From assembly GCA_016342745.1 (NCBI GenBank), contig JAEINT010000005.1, forward strand, positions 62,001-126,000: a stretch of 64,000 nt of DNA. Reading direction: 5' to 3'. How positions within the stretch are numbered: position 1 is the stretch's first letter; each line of letters begins with the position of its first letter. The position numbers were made by a program, and so were the translations under genes. Shown here piece after piece: positions 25,054 to 35,007 of this stretch. The notes under the pieces are model-generated. The model did not search any database and was not told the DNA's origin. It worked only from the letters and a program-made list of their open reading frames with translations. The DNA comes from Labilibaculum sp. (GTDB lineage: Bacteria > Bacteroidota > Bacteroidia > Bacteroidales > Marinifilaceae).

Positions 25054-25995
25054 TTAATCTAATTGGAAATGATAGGTTATTGTTCCTTGTTGATAAGCAG
25101 GAGCATTTGTGTCAGAGTTGAATTTGGCTTTTAAAGCAGCCTTTTTAGCAGCATCAAATAGAATTGAATTACTGGTTGTGGATCCAGGCATTCCTGGACG
25201 AGCACTTACAACTTTTCCATTTTTATCAACTGTAATTTCGACTACAACTTTTCCACTTTCTTGAAGGTTGTATTGAGGCTTTGGTATAGATAAAGAACTT
25301 CTGCCATTTAAGGAGTAGGAAACGCCTTTATTGCCTAGGCCTGAACCATTGTAGTTATCAGAATCGGGAGAGCCTGTAGGAGCTCCTTGATTGCCTGATG
25401 GAAAAGTTTTGCCTTGAGACGTATTGGAAGAAGTTCCTTGACCAAAAACATTTTTTGCTTTGTTGTTGATATTGGCAATCTTTTCTTGTCGTTCGGCTTC
25501 TTCTTTTCTTTGTCGTTCTATTTCGGCTAACCTTTTACGTTCTGCTTCAGCCTCCTGCTGTCTTTTTATTTCTTCCTGACGTTGTTTTTCTTTCTCGATC
25601 TTGTTCAAACGATCTTGCTCCGCTTTTAACTTTCTGTTTTTTTCTTTTTCAGCTTTCTTTTTTGCAATTTCCTCAGCTGAAGGCACTGCAGGCGCATCTT
25701 CAGAATCTTGGGTTAGAATCTTTTCAGTTGCCGAAGCTGATGATTTCTCAGGTGTTGATTGACTCACCTGAGGTTTTGGCTTTGCTGCTGGAATGATCAC
25801 TTGTTTTGCTCGGGAAGGAGCAGGATCTTTTTTTCCTTGTCCTTGATTACTGTTCCCAAAATTTACAAGAATACCTTCTTCTTCTGGTAAAGGGAGTGGA
25901 ATTCGAAAGCCTAGATAAAACAATATAGCAAGTAATCCTATATGGAAAATTATAGTACCCACATAACCGATTCTTTTGCTTTTTGAATTGCTCAT
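25054..25995 (-). CDS. tonB: TonB-family energy transducer
   Basis: This 313-residue protein is anchored by one N-terminal helix at about 10-30. It then has a Gly/Lys/Pro/Ser linker, a highly charged coiled-coil stretch at about 108-175 (KKKAEKEKNRKLKAEQDR type), a Gly/Ser/Asn-rich spacer, and a C-terminal domain from about residue 240 with SGKVVVEITVDKNGKVVSA, the TonB_C fold. It carries proton-motive energy from ExbB-ExbD to outer-membrane TonB-dependent receptors. It is the last gene of exbB-exbD-tonB on the minus strand. The long coiled coil resembles TolA, so a Tol-like envelope role is also possible. Confidence 0.85.
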   Translation of the reverse strand: MSNSKSKRIGYVGTIIFHIGLLAILFYLGFRIPLPLPEEEGILVNFGNSNQGQGKKDPAPSRAKQVIIPAAKPKPQVSQSTPEKSSASATEKILTQDSEDAPAVPSAEEIAKKKAEKEKNRKLKAEQDRLNKIEKEKQRQEEIKRQQEAEAERKRLAEIERQRKEEAERQEKIANINNKAKNVFGQGTSSNTSQGKTFPSGNQGAPTGSPDSDNYNGSGLGNKGVSYSLNGRSSLSIPKPQYNLQESGKVVVEITVDKNGKVVSARPGMPGSTTSNSILFDAAKKAALKAKFNSDTNAPAYQQGTITYHFQLD

Positions 25996-26048
25996 CTACT
26001 TGTTTATTATCAGGAGAATAAGCCTGCGAAAATGCAAGCTTAAGAAAA

Positions 26049-26441
26049 TTATTTAGCTCTTGTGGCTAATATCAATTTATACTTGTTGTTTTTGGCAATA
26101 TTCATAACTCGAACAACTTGTTCCATTGGAACCGATTTGTCAACATGCAATGATATGGTTGGATCTTCTTCTCTTGCCAAACGTGTTTGTAAACGATTTT
26201 CAAGTTGTGAAAATGGTACAGGTGTAGTTTCGATAAAGAAATTGAATTGCTTGTCGATGGATACGGTTGTAATTGGTTTTGCCGAGGTTTGATTCTTACT
26301 TTGTGGGAGCAATAATTTTAGTGCGTTAGGAGCAATAAGTGTTGATGTTACCATAAAGAAAATAAGTAACAAGAACACAATATCCGTCATAGACGACATG
26401 CTAAAATTAGCGTTTACCTTATTCCTGGTTTTTAAAGCCAT
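26049..26441 (-). CDS. exbD: ExbD/TolR family biopolymer transport protein
   Basis: This 130-residue protein has a short cytoplasmic start, one membrane helix with the essential Asp in SMTDIVFLLLIFFMV (near residue 20), and a periplasmic ExbD/TolR domain ending VMNIAKNNKYKLILATRAK. It forms the proton channel with ExbB. It lies 7 bases after exbB and 53 bases before tonB, so one transcript is likely. Confidence 0.92.
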   Translation of the reverse strand: MALKTRNKVNANFSMSSMTDIVFLLLIFFMVTSTLIAPNALKLLLPQSKNQTSAKPITTVSIDKQFNFFIETTPVPFSQLENRLQTRLAREEDPTISLHVDKSVPMEQVVRVMNIAKNNKYKLILATRAK

Positions 26442-26448
26442 GTGTAGA

Positions 26449-27159
26449 TTACTTAATTGGTTCGTTCAATAAATCCATAAATTCGGTAGTTGTAGCTTCC
26501 ATATTGAAAACGACCTTTTCTACTTTAGCAACTAAAATATTATAGGCAAAATAAGCTATAATACCTACAATAAGACCTGCTACAGTGGTTACCATAGCTG
26601 TGTAAATGCCATTTGCTAAGAGTGAAACATCAATATTGTTTCCAGCATTAGCCATAGCATAAAAGGCTTGAATCATTCCCATTACCGTTCCCAAGAAACC
26701 AATCATAGGAGCAGCTCCAGCAACTGTAGCTAGCGTAGGAAGATTTTTCTCTAATTTAGATACCTCCAAATTACCAATGTTTTCAATCGCTGCATTTACA
26801 TCGTTCAATGGACGACCAATTCTTTTAATTCCTTTTGAAATCATTTTAGAAACTGGAGTATCGTTCGATTCGCATAGAGCCAAAGCAGAATCCATTTTTC
26901 CTTCGTGAATATAATCTCTAATTCGATTCATGAAATTTGAATCTTCTTTTGATGCTTTTCGGATCGCATAAAATCTTTCGAAGAAAATATACATTGCAAT
27001 AGCTGATAACGCTAAAATGGGAACCATAATCCATCCACCTTTAAAGGCAAGGTCAATAAAGTTAAGGGAAATTTCAGTCGCTTCCGCTCCCTCTTCCACA
27101 ATTGGAGTATCAATCTGCGCCGAAGCTTGAATTCCTGCTAATATCAAAAGATAATTCAT
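26449..27159 (-). CDS. exbB: ExbB/TolQ/MotA-family proton channel protein
   Basis: This 236-residue protein has three membrane helices: one near residues 37-60 after an N-terminal extension that begins with a short hydrophobic stretch, and two in the conserved core (TVAGAAPMIGFLGTVMGMIQAF and YTAMVTTVAGLIVGIIAYFAYN). The polar Thr residues of these helices line the proton path. It is the first gene of exbB-exbD-tonB. The N-terminal stretch ending ASAQ may be a signal peptide, which occurs in several Bacteroidota ExbB proteins. Confidence 0.92.
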   Translation of the reverse strand: MNYLLILAGIQASAQIDTPIVEEGAEATEISLNFIDLAFKGGWIMVPILALSAIAMYIFFERFYAIRKASKEDSNFMNRIRDYIHEGKMDSALALCESNDTPVSKMISKGIKRIGRPLNDVNAAIENIGNLEVSKLEKNLPTLATVAGAAPMIGFLGTVMGMIQAFYAMANAGNNIDVSLLANGIYTAMVTTVAGLIVGIIAYFAYNILVAKVEKVVFNMEATTTEFMDLLNEPIK

Positions 27160-27190
27160 ATTTACTATTTTCTGGTTTAATCTAACACAT

Positions 27191-27226
27191 AAAAAAACGA
27201 GATATAATATAAAATATTATATCTCG
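27191..27226 (-). terminator. Intrinsic terminator after nhaD
   Basis: A 13-base perfect stem CGAGATATAATAT / ATATTATATCTCG with a three-base loop is followed on the minus strand by T7. It lies between nhaD and the exbB start codon, so exbB needs its own promoter in the 30-40 bases after the hairpin. Confidence 0.9.
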
Positions 27227-27281
27227 CTAAATTAATATTATTGTTTCTTATTCCCCACACAAAAAATGGGAAAATAATACT

Positions 27282-28670
27282 TTAATGTAATAACATTGCT
27301 TGAATGTAGTAAACACCAGCTCCAGCAAGGTATCCAGCAAGTGCAAGAAGAGAAATTTTCTTGAAATACCAAATGAAATCAATTTTTTCCATTCCCATAG
27401 CGGCAACACCAGCAGCAGAACCAATAATTAAGATACTTCCTCCTGTTCCAGCACAATATGCTAAGAACTCCCAGAATAAACCATCTTGAACAAAATGGGC
27501 AGCATATCCAACAGCTTCAGCACCTTCGATAGGATACATTCCCATAGCAGCAGCTACTAAAGGTACATTATCAACAATAGATGATAGAACACCGATAATA
27601 AGGTTGATGATATAAATGTCGTGAACGTTATCGTTAAGCCATTGAGCTAAAATATCCAAATGACCTGCTGATTGCATACTTGAAACTGCAGAAAGAATTC
27701 CTAAAAAGAATAGAACAGTGGGTACATCTACTTTTTTCAAAACGCCAGTTACATTTAAACGGCTTTTGAATTCATGTCCTTTGTTTTTGTGCATAACTTC
27801 AGTAACTACCCACATTATACCTAAGCCAAATAGCATTCCTAAATAAGGAGGCAGATGTGTAACCGTTTTAAATACTGGAACAAATAACAAAGATGCAACA
27901 CCTAAGCAAAGAATAAATAATTGTTCTTTGTGAGTAGTATATTCCGTTTGATCTCCATCGGATATTTCTGGTCGTGTTACATTGCCCTTAATATATGTAC
28001 TTACAATAAGTAGAGGTACAAGCATGGTAAATAAACTTGGAAGAATTACTCGAGTAATAATGTTGAAGGTTGTAACCTGTCCACCAATCCAAAGCATAAT
28101 GGTTGTTACATCTCCAATAGGAGACCATGCACCACCGGCATTAGCAGCTAAAACTACCATTGAAGCAAAGAACCAACGATCTTTTTGGTCATCTATAAGT
28201 TTGCGAATTAGAGCTACAATTACAATTGTGGTTGTTAAGTTGTCTAATGCAGCAGACATGAAAAAGGTAAGAATGCTAAGAACCCAGAGTAGTTTTACCT
28301 TATTGGTCGTTTTAATTTTATCTGTAATAATCTTAAAACCTTGATGTTGATCTACGATCTCAACAATTGTCATTGCTCCTAATAGGAAAAATAGGATTGC
28401 TGAAATTTCAGATAGGTGATGAAGAACCTCATGATGCACAATAAAGTGTTTCATTCCTTCAACATTATCTTGACTTGGATTACTTGCTACGAAATTGTTC
28501 CATGCTGTACTTACGCCAGAGGAAAGAATATCAACGCCTCCAAATACATAAAGAACCCAAGTTATAACTCCAATTAAAAGCGCCGAAGCTGCTTTGTCAA
28601 TTTTTAGTGGATGTTCCAGGGCGATAGCGGCATACCCGAGAACAAAAACCACAACCATTAGTGTAAACAT
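27282..28670 (-). CDS. nhaD: Na+/H+ antiporter, NhaD type
   Basis: NhaD expels sodium in exchange for protons and is common in marine and halotolerant bacteria. The 462-residue protein has about 12-13 membrane helices. Family stretches seen are FFLGAMTIVEIVDQHQGF, the ALDNLTTTIVIVALIRKL motif near residue 140, ANAGGAWSPIGDVTTIMLW and VDNVPLVAAAMGMY near residue 365, where the Asp-Asn pairs are candidate ion ligands. It is monocistronic, with a candidate -7 box upstream and a strong terminator after it. Confidence 0.93.
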   Translation of the reverse strand: MFTLMVVVFVLGYAAIALEHPLKIDKAASALLIGVITWVLYVFGGVDILSSGVSTAWNNFVASNPSQDNVEGMKHFIVHHEVLHHLSEISAILFFLLGAMTIVEIVDQHQGFKIITDKIKTTNKVKLLWVLSILTFFMSAALDNLTTTIVIVALIRKLIDDQKDRWFFASMVVLAANAGGAWSPIGDVTTIMLWIGGQVTTFNIITRVILPSLFTMLVPLLIVSTYIKGNVTRPEISDGDQTEYTTHKEQLFILCLGVASLLFVPVFKTVTHLPPYLGMLFGLGIMWVVTEVMHKNKGHEFKSRLNVTGVLKKVDVPTVLFFLGILSAVSSMQSAGHLDILAQWLNDNVHDIYIINLIIGVLSSIVDNVPLVAAAMGMYPIEGAEAVGYAAHFVQDGLFWEFLAYCAGTGGSILIIGSAAGVAAMGMEKIDFIWYFKKISLLALAGYLAGAGVYYIQAMLLH

Positions 28671-28703
28671 AGTAATAGATTTATTATTTAGTTAATTTAA
28701 TTT

Positions 28704-28711
28704 CAAAAGTA
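28704..28711 (-). promoter_or_regulatory. Candidate -7 box for nhaD
   Basis: The minus strand reads TACTTTTG, an exact TAnnTTTG match, about 34 bases upstream of the nhaD ATG. No -33 TTTG is evident. Confidence 0.45.
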
Positions 28712-28834
28712 AGCTACTAATATAATAATATTTGCGCTTTAAAGTCTTGGGCAATTAAAGAAAAAAAACCATTATTAATTCTGTTGAAAAACATTGATAA
28801 TGTATTTCTTAAACACTATTTTGGAAGATTATAG

Positions 28835-31800
28835 CTAGTCTTTCTTTTCCTCTTTATTGGGACTAAGGAAATTGAGGTATTTTTTTATTAATCCAGAAAA
28901 AGTATTGAATTCTTCTTTGTAGAAAATACCAATTCCTTGTGTATTCCTTGATTCTTCATATACCAAATACTCGTTGGAACGGGTAAAAGCTTTCAATTGT
29001 ACTTTGCCTTTTTTGTCAAGTCGGATGTTGACATCCACGTCACCAACAATATCATTATCTCTAGTTTGGCTGTTACTTGTGCCAACATTTCCATTAATAG
29101 TAACTTTATCGTCAAACACCTGAGTAGAGAGTGCTAATTCTACTTCATCACTTGTTAGATTATCTCCTGGACGATAGCTTACTCCAATATCAAAATCATT
29201 ACTAATTTGACTTAACCAGTTTGATAACTGGTTCGATAATAATTCACTTGTGGTTACTCCAACTGCATAGCTTGAATTCTTATTCTCAAAATCAGGATCA
29301 GTTGACCTTAGGTGTTCTGGAGTATAAAAGCGGTTCAAAACCAATAAGGATAGAATTTGTTTATTCATTTCATCCTCGGTAGAGAATAGACCTTCTAAAA
29401 TACTTTGCGTTTGTTGATCTAAAGTTGGAAAATCGATACTGAATTTAATATTAGGATTGGAGAGTTTCTGACTCAAATTCATATTGCACTGTACAGGTAC
29501 CTTTTTGGTATTGTCGATGTATGGAGTGTTTAATAGTAGATCGTATAAAGTGGTTTTTACATTGTACATGGCATTAATATTTACCGTTGCGTCGTAAGGA
29601 TCTCCTGCCCATTTAATAGTCCCACCATTTGCCAAATCAAATTTTTTGCTGATCACATTCTGAAGTGTAAACATGTATCTACCGTCTTGGATTGTATAAT
29701 CCCCAAATATTTTGAAATCTCCTTTGGTATCAATTTCAAGTTTTAAATTTCCGGTTCCTCGAGCCTTTAAAACATCTCCAATTTTTGCATCCATAATAAT
29801 TTGGATTTCAGTTTCCGGAGTAACTTCCAAATCACAATTCATTCGAATGCCCGACAAATCTATTTTGTATTCTTCTTTTTCTTCTTCAGAACTTTCAGAA
29901 TGATAGTTTGTATTCACAAAGGTGATAAAATCACTTTCTTTAATATCTCCACTATTGTTTAATGGAACATTCAGCTTGGTGTTTTTATCGGTTCTAGCAA
30001 TAATTTCAATATCTAAATCATCAACAGAACCAAATAGTTGAGTTACACCTGTCACATAAGCTTGTCCATAAAATAACTCGTTATCTGTAATTTTTGTATC
30101 TAAAACATTAAAATCTAAGGTATTTATTGCGAGATCTAAATTGAAGTTGCTGAATTGCTTATGAGATATGACACCAAAAAAACTAGCTGTGTTTTTATTT
30201 TCGTCATAAAGCTTGAAATCCTGAAATTGGAATTCGTTGGGTGTTATCTTAATACTGTCGTTACAAGTGTATGTTGTTTGCAATTCATTTACTGTAAATG
30301 CAGCATTTTCCAGATTTAATTTTCCAATTGATGTCGGATTATCCATAGGTCCTTCAATGTGCAAATTCCCTGAGGCAGTTCCTTTAATATTCGAAATGTT
30401 TTCCTGAAAATATGGATTCAAGAGGTCCAAACGTAGTTTGTCAATTTGAATTTTCATATTTAAGGAATCTTGCTCAGGAAAATAACTTCCAGTTAATTCT
30501 AACTCTTTACGAGATTTATAATCGGTAAAAGATGAAAAGGACAATTCCTTAGCTGTTTTATCCCAATCGCTTAGAAGGTAAAAATTGCCTAATGTATCGT
30601 TGTTAAGAACCAGATCTTCAAGCATGATGTTCGAATTGGAAAGACGATCACCATAAAAGTCCGATAATTGCAGGTAACCTCGAACTGTACCATCGATACC
30701 AATGTTTTGTTCACGAGTAAGGTCATTTAAATTCTTTAGGCTTATATTTTCAATTTGAAAATTGATACTATCCTTAGGATTGCTTGAGATTTTTCCATCT
30801 AAACCAAAATATTGATTTTCTCTGCTGACTTTAAAGTTATCAATCTCGTAGCTTGTGCTGTCTAAAACAAAACGAGATTTCGGAATGTTCCAGATGCTAT
30901 CCGCCATAATTATTGTACTAGGCAGTAGGTCAATATCCCAAACAGGATTATTACTTACTTTAGATTTTTCAACTTGTGCTTCGGCCGAAATAAAACCGCT
31001 ATAAGTAACAGCATCCCAATTGTTCCAAAGCACACTAAGTTGTACTTTATTATCGCTAGCAACTATTTTTTCTGATAAATTATACAAACGGAAATTATCA
31101 GAAAAGCTAAATTTATTGGTGCGACCTTTAAGAACTAACTCTTTATCATCAGTTGATAAATCGATTTTTAATTCGTCGAAAGTTTTGTTTTCAAAGCTTA
31201 GTTTTGGAGAGCTGAAATTCATTTCAATTTCTTGCTCTTTTGCATTTAAACTTCCTTGTAAACTGGTATTTGGTGCTAACGTGATTTTTGGAAAAAGAAG
31301 TTTCGTAATTGGCTCGGTTTCCTTCAATTCTACCGAGAATTTGAATTGGTTTGTAGTATCAGTGTTGACAAATTCTTTGTCTGGAGCATAAGCTGGCAAA
31401 TAAGAATAAGCAATGTTGGTAATTGAAGAAATTAGTTTGCCAACTTCATAATTCCCTTCAATTTTGGCATCGGAGATATCTGAATTTAGGATGATTCGCT
31501 TAAAACTTGGAGATGAAAAAGAATTAATTGTAAATTTTTGCAGCGTAAATTCTCCAAGGCTGTTGGTGTATTCAGTATCACTAATTTCAATTATTCCGTT
31601 GGCATTGTCAAATCCACTGCCTGCGAAATTGGCATTCATTGTAAGGCTTAATTCGGCTTTAGGATCTTCCCAATTTAAATGGAGAGGAAATAATTTAGCA
31701 TTACGAAGATGTGAGCTAAATTTCATGGTTGGTATTTCCGTTGAGAAATCAACATTTCCTTCAAAATCGAAACCAATGTTTGGATCTTCTATCGATACTT

Positions 31801-33313
31801 TTCCATCAAATCGTGAGTTTGAGAAGAAACCATCTAAGGAAAGATTTTTGTATTCGTAGTTGTTGAAATCTACTTTGCTAATGTTTCCTTTCATGATTCC
31901 TTGAGCAGAAGAAGATTCTGTAAATCCATTAACAGAAACATTCAAGGATACGTTTCCTACTTTATCTTGCTCTAAAAATCCGCCAAGGTTAAAGTCACTA
32001 GCACTTAAATCTCCCTTGAAATTTAATCTGTTGCCTCCTGTAATGGGCTTAAACAATAAATCGGTTTCTAATTTTCCCAAATCAGTATCAAAATCACCGT
32101 AAAAGACAAAATCATTTAAAAAACCATTAAATTTCCCATTGTAATGAATTAATCCAAGATTATCGAAGTACTCCGGCAAGTTGAAATGTTCTTTGTCATA
32201 GCCAGGGATATAAACCTTTTCTACATCTGAAATACTTGTTGTTAATTCTTTAAAATCAGCTTCTAAATAAGCATCTCTTAGGTAGGGAAGACCATTCATA
32301 TAAAATTTACCCTTCAGAACAGTGTTTTCCCCATAAACAACGTCTATATTTCTACCTTTTAGGTCATAAACCGTTCCATACACATGGCCAGATAAATAGC
32401 CGGTTTCTCTAAATCCTAACAATAGCTCATTAAAATAAGCTACATCTAGAAAGCTAATACGCGAAGATGTAAATTGGAAGTCTAGTTGCATTTTCTTTGT
32501 AAACTGTTGCCAATAGTTTTTACCTGTTTCATAATTAAAATACAGATGCTCGGCTATTAGTTTACTATTCTTAGATACAATATTAACATCTTTTAATCCC
32601 CATTGGTGACTTGTAATCCAAGTTCTTGCCTTAAAATCTTTTAGTTCGAAGCCCGATTTTTCAATGCAATGCATGTGTTGAAGCTGCAAATCGATAGAGT
32701 CTCCTATGATTTTTATATTTCTAGCTTCTAAATTCAAGTTTGTGACATAAATGTCTTCATAGTTCATCCCAAAATCTTGAGGTTCCCGAGTCGAGGTTCG
32801 ATAACCAAATTGAGAATCTTCCAGGTCAATATTTGCAACAGATATATTCCAAACTTTTTTATTCTTCGATTCTTGGTTTTTTGTGGCTCCTGAACTTAAA
32901 GAATCGAGAAAAACATCATAGTTAAAAACTCGATCTTTATCTTCATGTAGATTTACGTAGGCCTTGTTTAAAGTTAGCTTGTTTACGAAAACTTGCTGTT
33001 TTTTGAAATTGAAGGAATCTATTTTTGCTTTTAGGCTACCAATATAGAGTAAAGTATCTTTACGGTAATCTTCTACATAAACACCTTTAAGGATAATACT
33101 TTTAAATGGAGAGATGTTAACTCCTTCAATTGTGATAGGTGTTTTTGTTTGTTCAGAAAGATATTTAGCAATTTTTTGGCTTGTATACGTTTGAACATGG
33201 CGATTTAAAAAAATTAAATAGCTTAAAATGGGTATCATAATGATAACCACAAGTGTCCAAATTGATATTTTGAGAAATTTTTTAATAATTTTGCCTTTCT
33301 GAGTGATGCACAA
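28835..33313 (-). CDS. tamB: TamB-like translocation and assembly module protein
   Basis: This 1,492-residue protein has one N-terminal membrane helix (about 15-34), a long beta-helical periplasmic part and a C-terminal DUF490/TamB domain (from about residue 1150, with IDLSGIRMNCDLEVTP, GTGNLKLEIDTKGDF and SLLVLNRFYTPE). AsmA/TamB-like proteins bridge the inner and outer membranes and help move lipids or assemble outer-membrane proteins. No ATG lies before the membrane helix; the frame is bounded upstream by TAG, so TTG at 33313 is the best start. It is divergent from tsaD. No clear terminator is seen after it. Confidence 0.88.
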   Translation of the reverse strand: MCITQKGKIIKKFLKISIWTLVVIIMIPILSYLIFLNRHVQTYTSQKIAKYLSEQTKTPITIEGVNISPFKSIILKGVYVEDYRKDTLLYIGSLKAKIDSFNFKKQQVFVNKLTLNKAYVNLHEDKDRVFNYDVFLDSLSSGATKNQESKNKKVWNISVANIDLEDSQFGYRTSTREPQDFGMNYEDIYVTNLNLEARNIKIIGDSIDLQLQHMHCIEKSGFELKDFKARTWITSHQWGLKDVNIVSKNSKLIAEHLYFNYETGKNYWQQFTKKMQLDFQFTSSRISFLDVAYFNELLLGFRETGYLSGHVYGTVYDLKGRNIDVVYGENTVLKGKFYMNGLPYLRDAYLEADFKELTTSISDVEKVYIPGYDKEHFNLPEYFDNLGLIHYNGKFNGFLNDFVFYGDFDTDLGKLETDLLFKPITGGNRLNFKGDLSASDFNLGGFLEQDKVGNVSLNVSVNGFTESSSAQGIMKGNISKVDFNNYEYKNLSLDGFFSNSRFDGKVSIEDPNIGFDFEGNVDFSTEIPTMKFSSHLRNAKLFPLHLNWEDPKAELSLTMNANFAGSGFDNANGIIEISDTEYTNSLGEFTLQKFTINSFSSPSFKRIILNSDISDAKIEGNYEVGKLISSITNIAYSYLPAYAPDKEFVNTDTTNQFKFSVELKETEPITKLLFPKITLAPNTSLQGSLNAKEQEIEMNFSSPKLSFENKTFDELKIDLSTDDKELVLKGRTNKFSFSDNFRLYNLSEKIVASDNKVQLSVLWNNWDAVTYSGFISAEAQVEKSKVSNNPVWDIDLLPSTIIMADSIWNIPKSRFVLDSTSYEIDNFKVSRENQYFGLDGKISSNPKDSINFQIENISLKNLNDLTREQNIGIDGTVRGYLQLSDFYGDRLSNSNIMLEDLVLNNDTLGNFYLLSDWDKTAKELSFSSFTDYKSRKELELTGSYFPEQDSLNMKIQIDKLRLDLLNPYFQENISNIKGTASGNLHIEGPMDNPTSIGKLNLENAAFTVNELQTTYTCNDSIKITPNEFQFQDFKLYDENKNTASFFGVISHKQFSNFNLDLAINTLDFNVLDTKITDNELFYGQAYVTGVTQLFGSVDDLDIEIIARTDKNTKLNVPLNNSGDIKESDFITFVNTNYHSESSEEEKEEYKIDLSGIRMNCDLEVTPETEIQIIMDAKIGDVLKARGTGNLKLEIDTKGDFKIFGDYTIQDGRYMFTLQNVISKKFDLANGGTIKWAGDPYDATVNINAMYNVKTTLYDLLLNTPYIDNTKKVPVQCNMNLSQKLSNPNIKFSIDFPTLDQQTQSILEGLFSTEDEMNKQILSLLVLNRFYTPEHLRSTDPDFENKNSSYAVGVTTSELLSNQLSNWLSQISNDFDIGVSYRPGDNLTSDEVELALSTQVFDDKVTINGNVGTSNSQTRDNDIVGDVDVNIRLDKKGKVQLKAFTRSNEYLVYEESRNTQGIGIFYKEEFNTFSGLIKKYLNFLSPNKEEKKD

Positions 33314-33428
33314 AATTAGCTAAAAAGAAGAAGAATATAACATCCCATTATTGGGATTAAGAAGATTTTTGATTTTTTTAACCATTTATGTGTGTAATAC
33401 CAGTATTATAAGGATATAAAACAAAAAT

Positions 33429-34451
33429 ATGAGTACAATTATATTAGGAATTGAATCGTCTTGCGATGATACTTCTGCTTCAATATTAAAAGATGGTGTA
33501 ATCCACTCGAATATTATTGCTAGCCAGACTGTACATATGGATTATGGTGGAGTAGTTCCAGAGTTAGCGTCTAGAGCTCATCAGCAGAATATTATTCCAG
33601 TTGTTCATCAGGCTATGGAAAAAGCAGGTGTTACGGCTGATGAAATTAATGCTGTTGCCTTTACCAGAGGCCCTGGTTTGCTTGGGTCTTTAATGGTCGG
33701 AACTTCTTTTGCTAAAGGTTTTGCTTTATCAAAAAATATTCCGCTAATAGAAGTTAATCACCTTCAAGCTCATATTTTAGCTCATTTTATTGATGATTTA
33801 AAGAATACATATAAACATCCTGGTTTCCCATTTTTAGCTCTTTTAGTTTCGGGTGGTAATTCACAAATAATAGTAGTGAAGGACCATTTGGATATGGAAG
33901 TAATTGGTGAAACAATTGATGATGCTGCAGGTGAAGCTTTTGATAAATGTGCGAAGGTAATGGGTTTACCATACCCTGGAGGACCAATTATTGATAAAAA
34001 GGCGAAGAATGGAAATCCTTTAGCTTTTGAATTCAGTCGCCCAAAAATTCAAGGTTTAAATTATAGTTTTAGTGGATTGAAAACATCTTTTCTATATTTT
34101 GTTCGCGATAGAATTAAGGAAAATCCCAATTTTATTGAGGAAAATATGGATGATTTGTGTGCATCTTTACAGTATACAATTGTTGATGTTCTAATGAATA
34201 AGGTGAAAAGAGCAGCAAAAGAAACAGGAATTACACAAGTTGCTATTGCAGGTGGTGTTTCGGCTAATTCTGGTTTGCAAAATGCCTTAAAAGAAGCAGC
34301 TGTTAAATTTAAATGGGAAGTATTTATTCCTCAACTAGGATATTCTTTGGATAATGCAGCAATGATTGCTATTACAGGATACTTTAAATATTTACGAGGA
34401 GAATTTGTTGAACAAGATACAGCGCCATTCGCGCGAATGACGATCAAATAA
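33429..34451 (+). CDS. tsaD: tRNA N6-threonylcarbamoyladenosine transferase subunit TsaD
   Basis: TsaD transfers the threonylcarbamoyl group to A37 of tRNAs that read ANN codons. The 340-residue protein shows LGIESSCDDTSASI at the start, the metal-binding His111 and His115 in HLQAHILAHF, the GGNSQII loop, DDAAGEAFDKCAKVMGL and the C-terminal GYSLDNAAMI with a further metal Asp. Length is normal. It is divergent from tamB and ends at a terminator. Confidence 0.97.
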   Translation: MSTIILGIESSCDDTSASILKDGVIHSNIIASQTVHMDYGGVVPELASRAHQQNIIPVVHQAMEKAGVTADEINAVAFTRGPGLLGSLMVGTSFAKGFALSKNIPLIEVNHLQAHILAHFIDDLKNTYKHPGFPFLALLVSGGNSQIIVVKDHLDMEVIGETIDDAAGEAFDKCAKVMGLPYPGGPIIDKKAKNGNPLAFEFSRPKIQGLNYSFSGLKTSFLYFVRDRIKENPNFIEENMDDLCASLQYTIVDVLMNKVKRAAKETGITQVAIAGGVSANSGLQNALKEAAVKFKWEVFIPQLGYSLDNAAMIAITGYFKYLRGEFVEQDTAPFARMTIK

Positions 34452-34460
34452 ATGAAGGAA

Positions 34461-34488
34461 ACGGAAGAAATTATTCTTCCGTTTTTTT
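34461..34488. terminator. Terminator shared by tsaD and the convergent small gene
   Basis: ACGGAAGAA / TTCTTCCGT with a four-base loop is followed by T7. The stop codon of the convergent gene at 34487 lies inside the T run, so the end of that gene overlaps the tsaD terminator. Confidence 0.88.
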
Positions 34489-34924
34489 ATAGGTTTAAAT
34501 AATTCTTCAGAATAATTATGGCTCTCTCGCTTAAATTGTTCAGGTCGATTTGTAATTTCTCTTTACTCTTTAGATTTAAAATAAGATTTCGATCCTGAAT
34601 TGAGAAATCTTTAATGTCTTTTAGATAGACCTTTAGTTTGTTATTTCGCCAACCAGTTTTATAGGTTAATTTTCTTGAGTTAATGGTGAGGTATTCTTTT
34701 GGATATAGCAGTTTACATCCTAAAAGCAAGCCAATAAAGTAAAGAGAGAGTACAACTAAAATAAGTATCAGATATTCGTTAAAAGGAAAGAATTCTAAAT
34801 ACTTTGTAAAAGCATAAAATAAAGCCGCACAAATCAAGAAGGAAATACTCAAGGCAAGTTGAATTCCCTTTGATTCGTTATTGTTGATTTTATGATTTCG
34901 GATATCAAATTCAAATTGAAGCAT
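34487..34924 (-). CDS. Small membrane protein with PH-like cytoplasmic part, unknown function
   Basis: This 145-residue protein has two membrane helices (about 24-42 and 50-70) and then a soluble C-terminal part, LTINSRKLTYKTGWRNNKLKVYLKDIKDFSI, whose alternating strands and closing helix look like a small bacterial PH-like domain. I do not recognise a named family. It ends inside the tsaD terminator and is followed on the same strand, upstream, by the CYTH protein 83 bases away. Confidence 0.62.
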   Translation of the reverse strand: MLQFEFDIRNHKINNNESKGIQLALSISFLICAALFYAFTKYLEFFPFNEYLILILVVLSLYFIGLLLGCKLLYPKEYLTINSRKLTYKTGWRNNKLKVYLKDIKDFSIQDRNLILNLKSKEKLQIDLNNLSERAIIILKNYLNL

Positions 34925-35007
34925 GAACAGATAGCTTTAGGTTGTTCATACAAGTTACTAAATTGTTAGCTTAAAAATGTAGAAACTCGCCCAAATTAAT
35001 TTAGTTT

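Noticed and set aside
29712-32000. Plus-strand open frames inside tamB
   Set aside because: They are antisense shadows of a long, well-conserved minus-strand gene with low-complexity Ser/Leu-rich translations.
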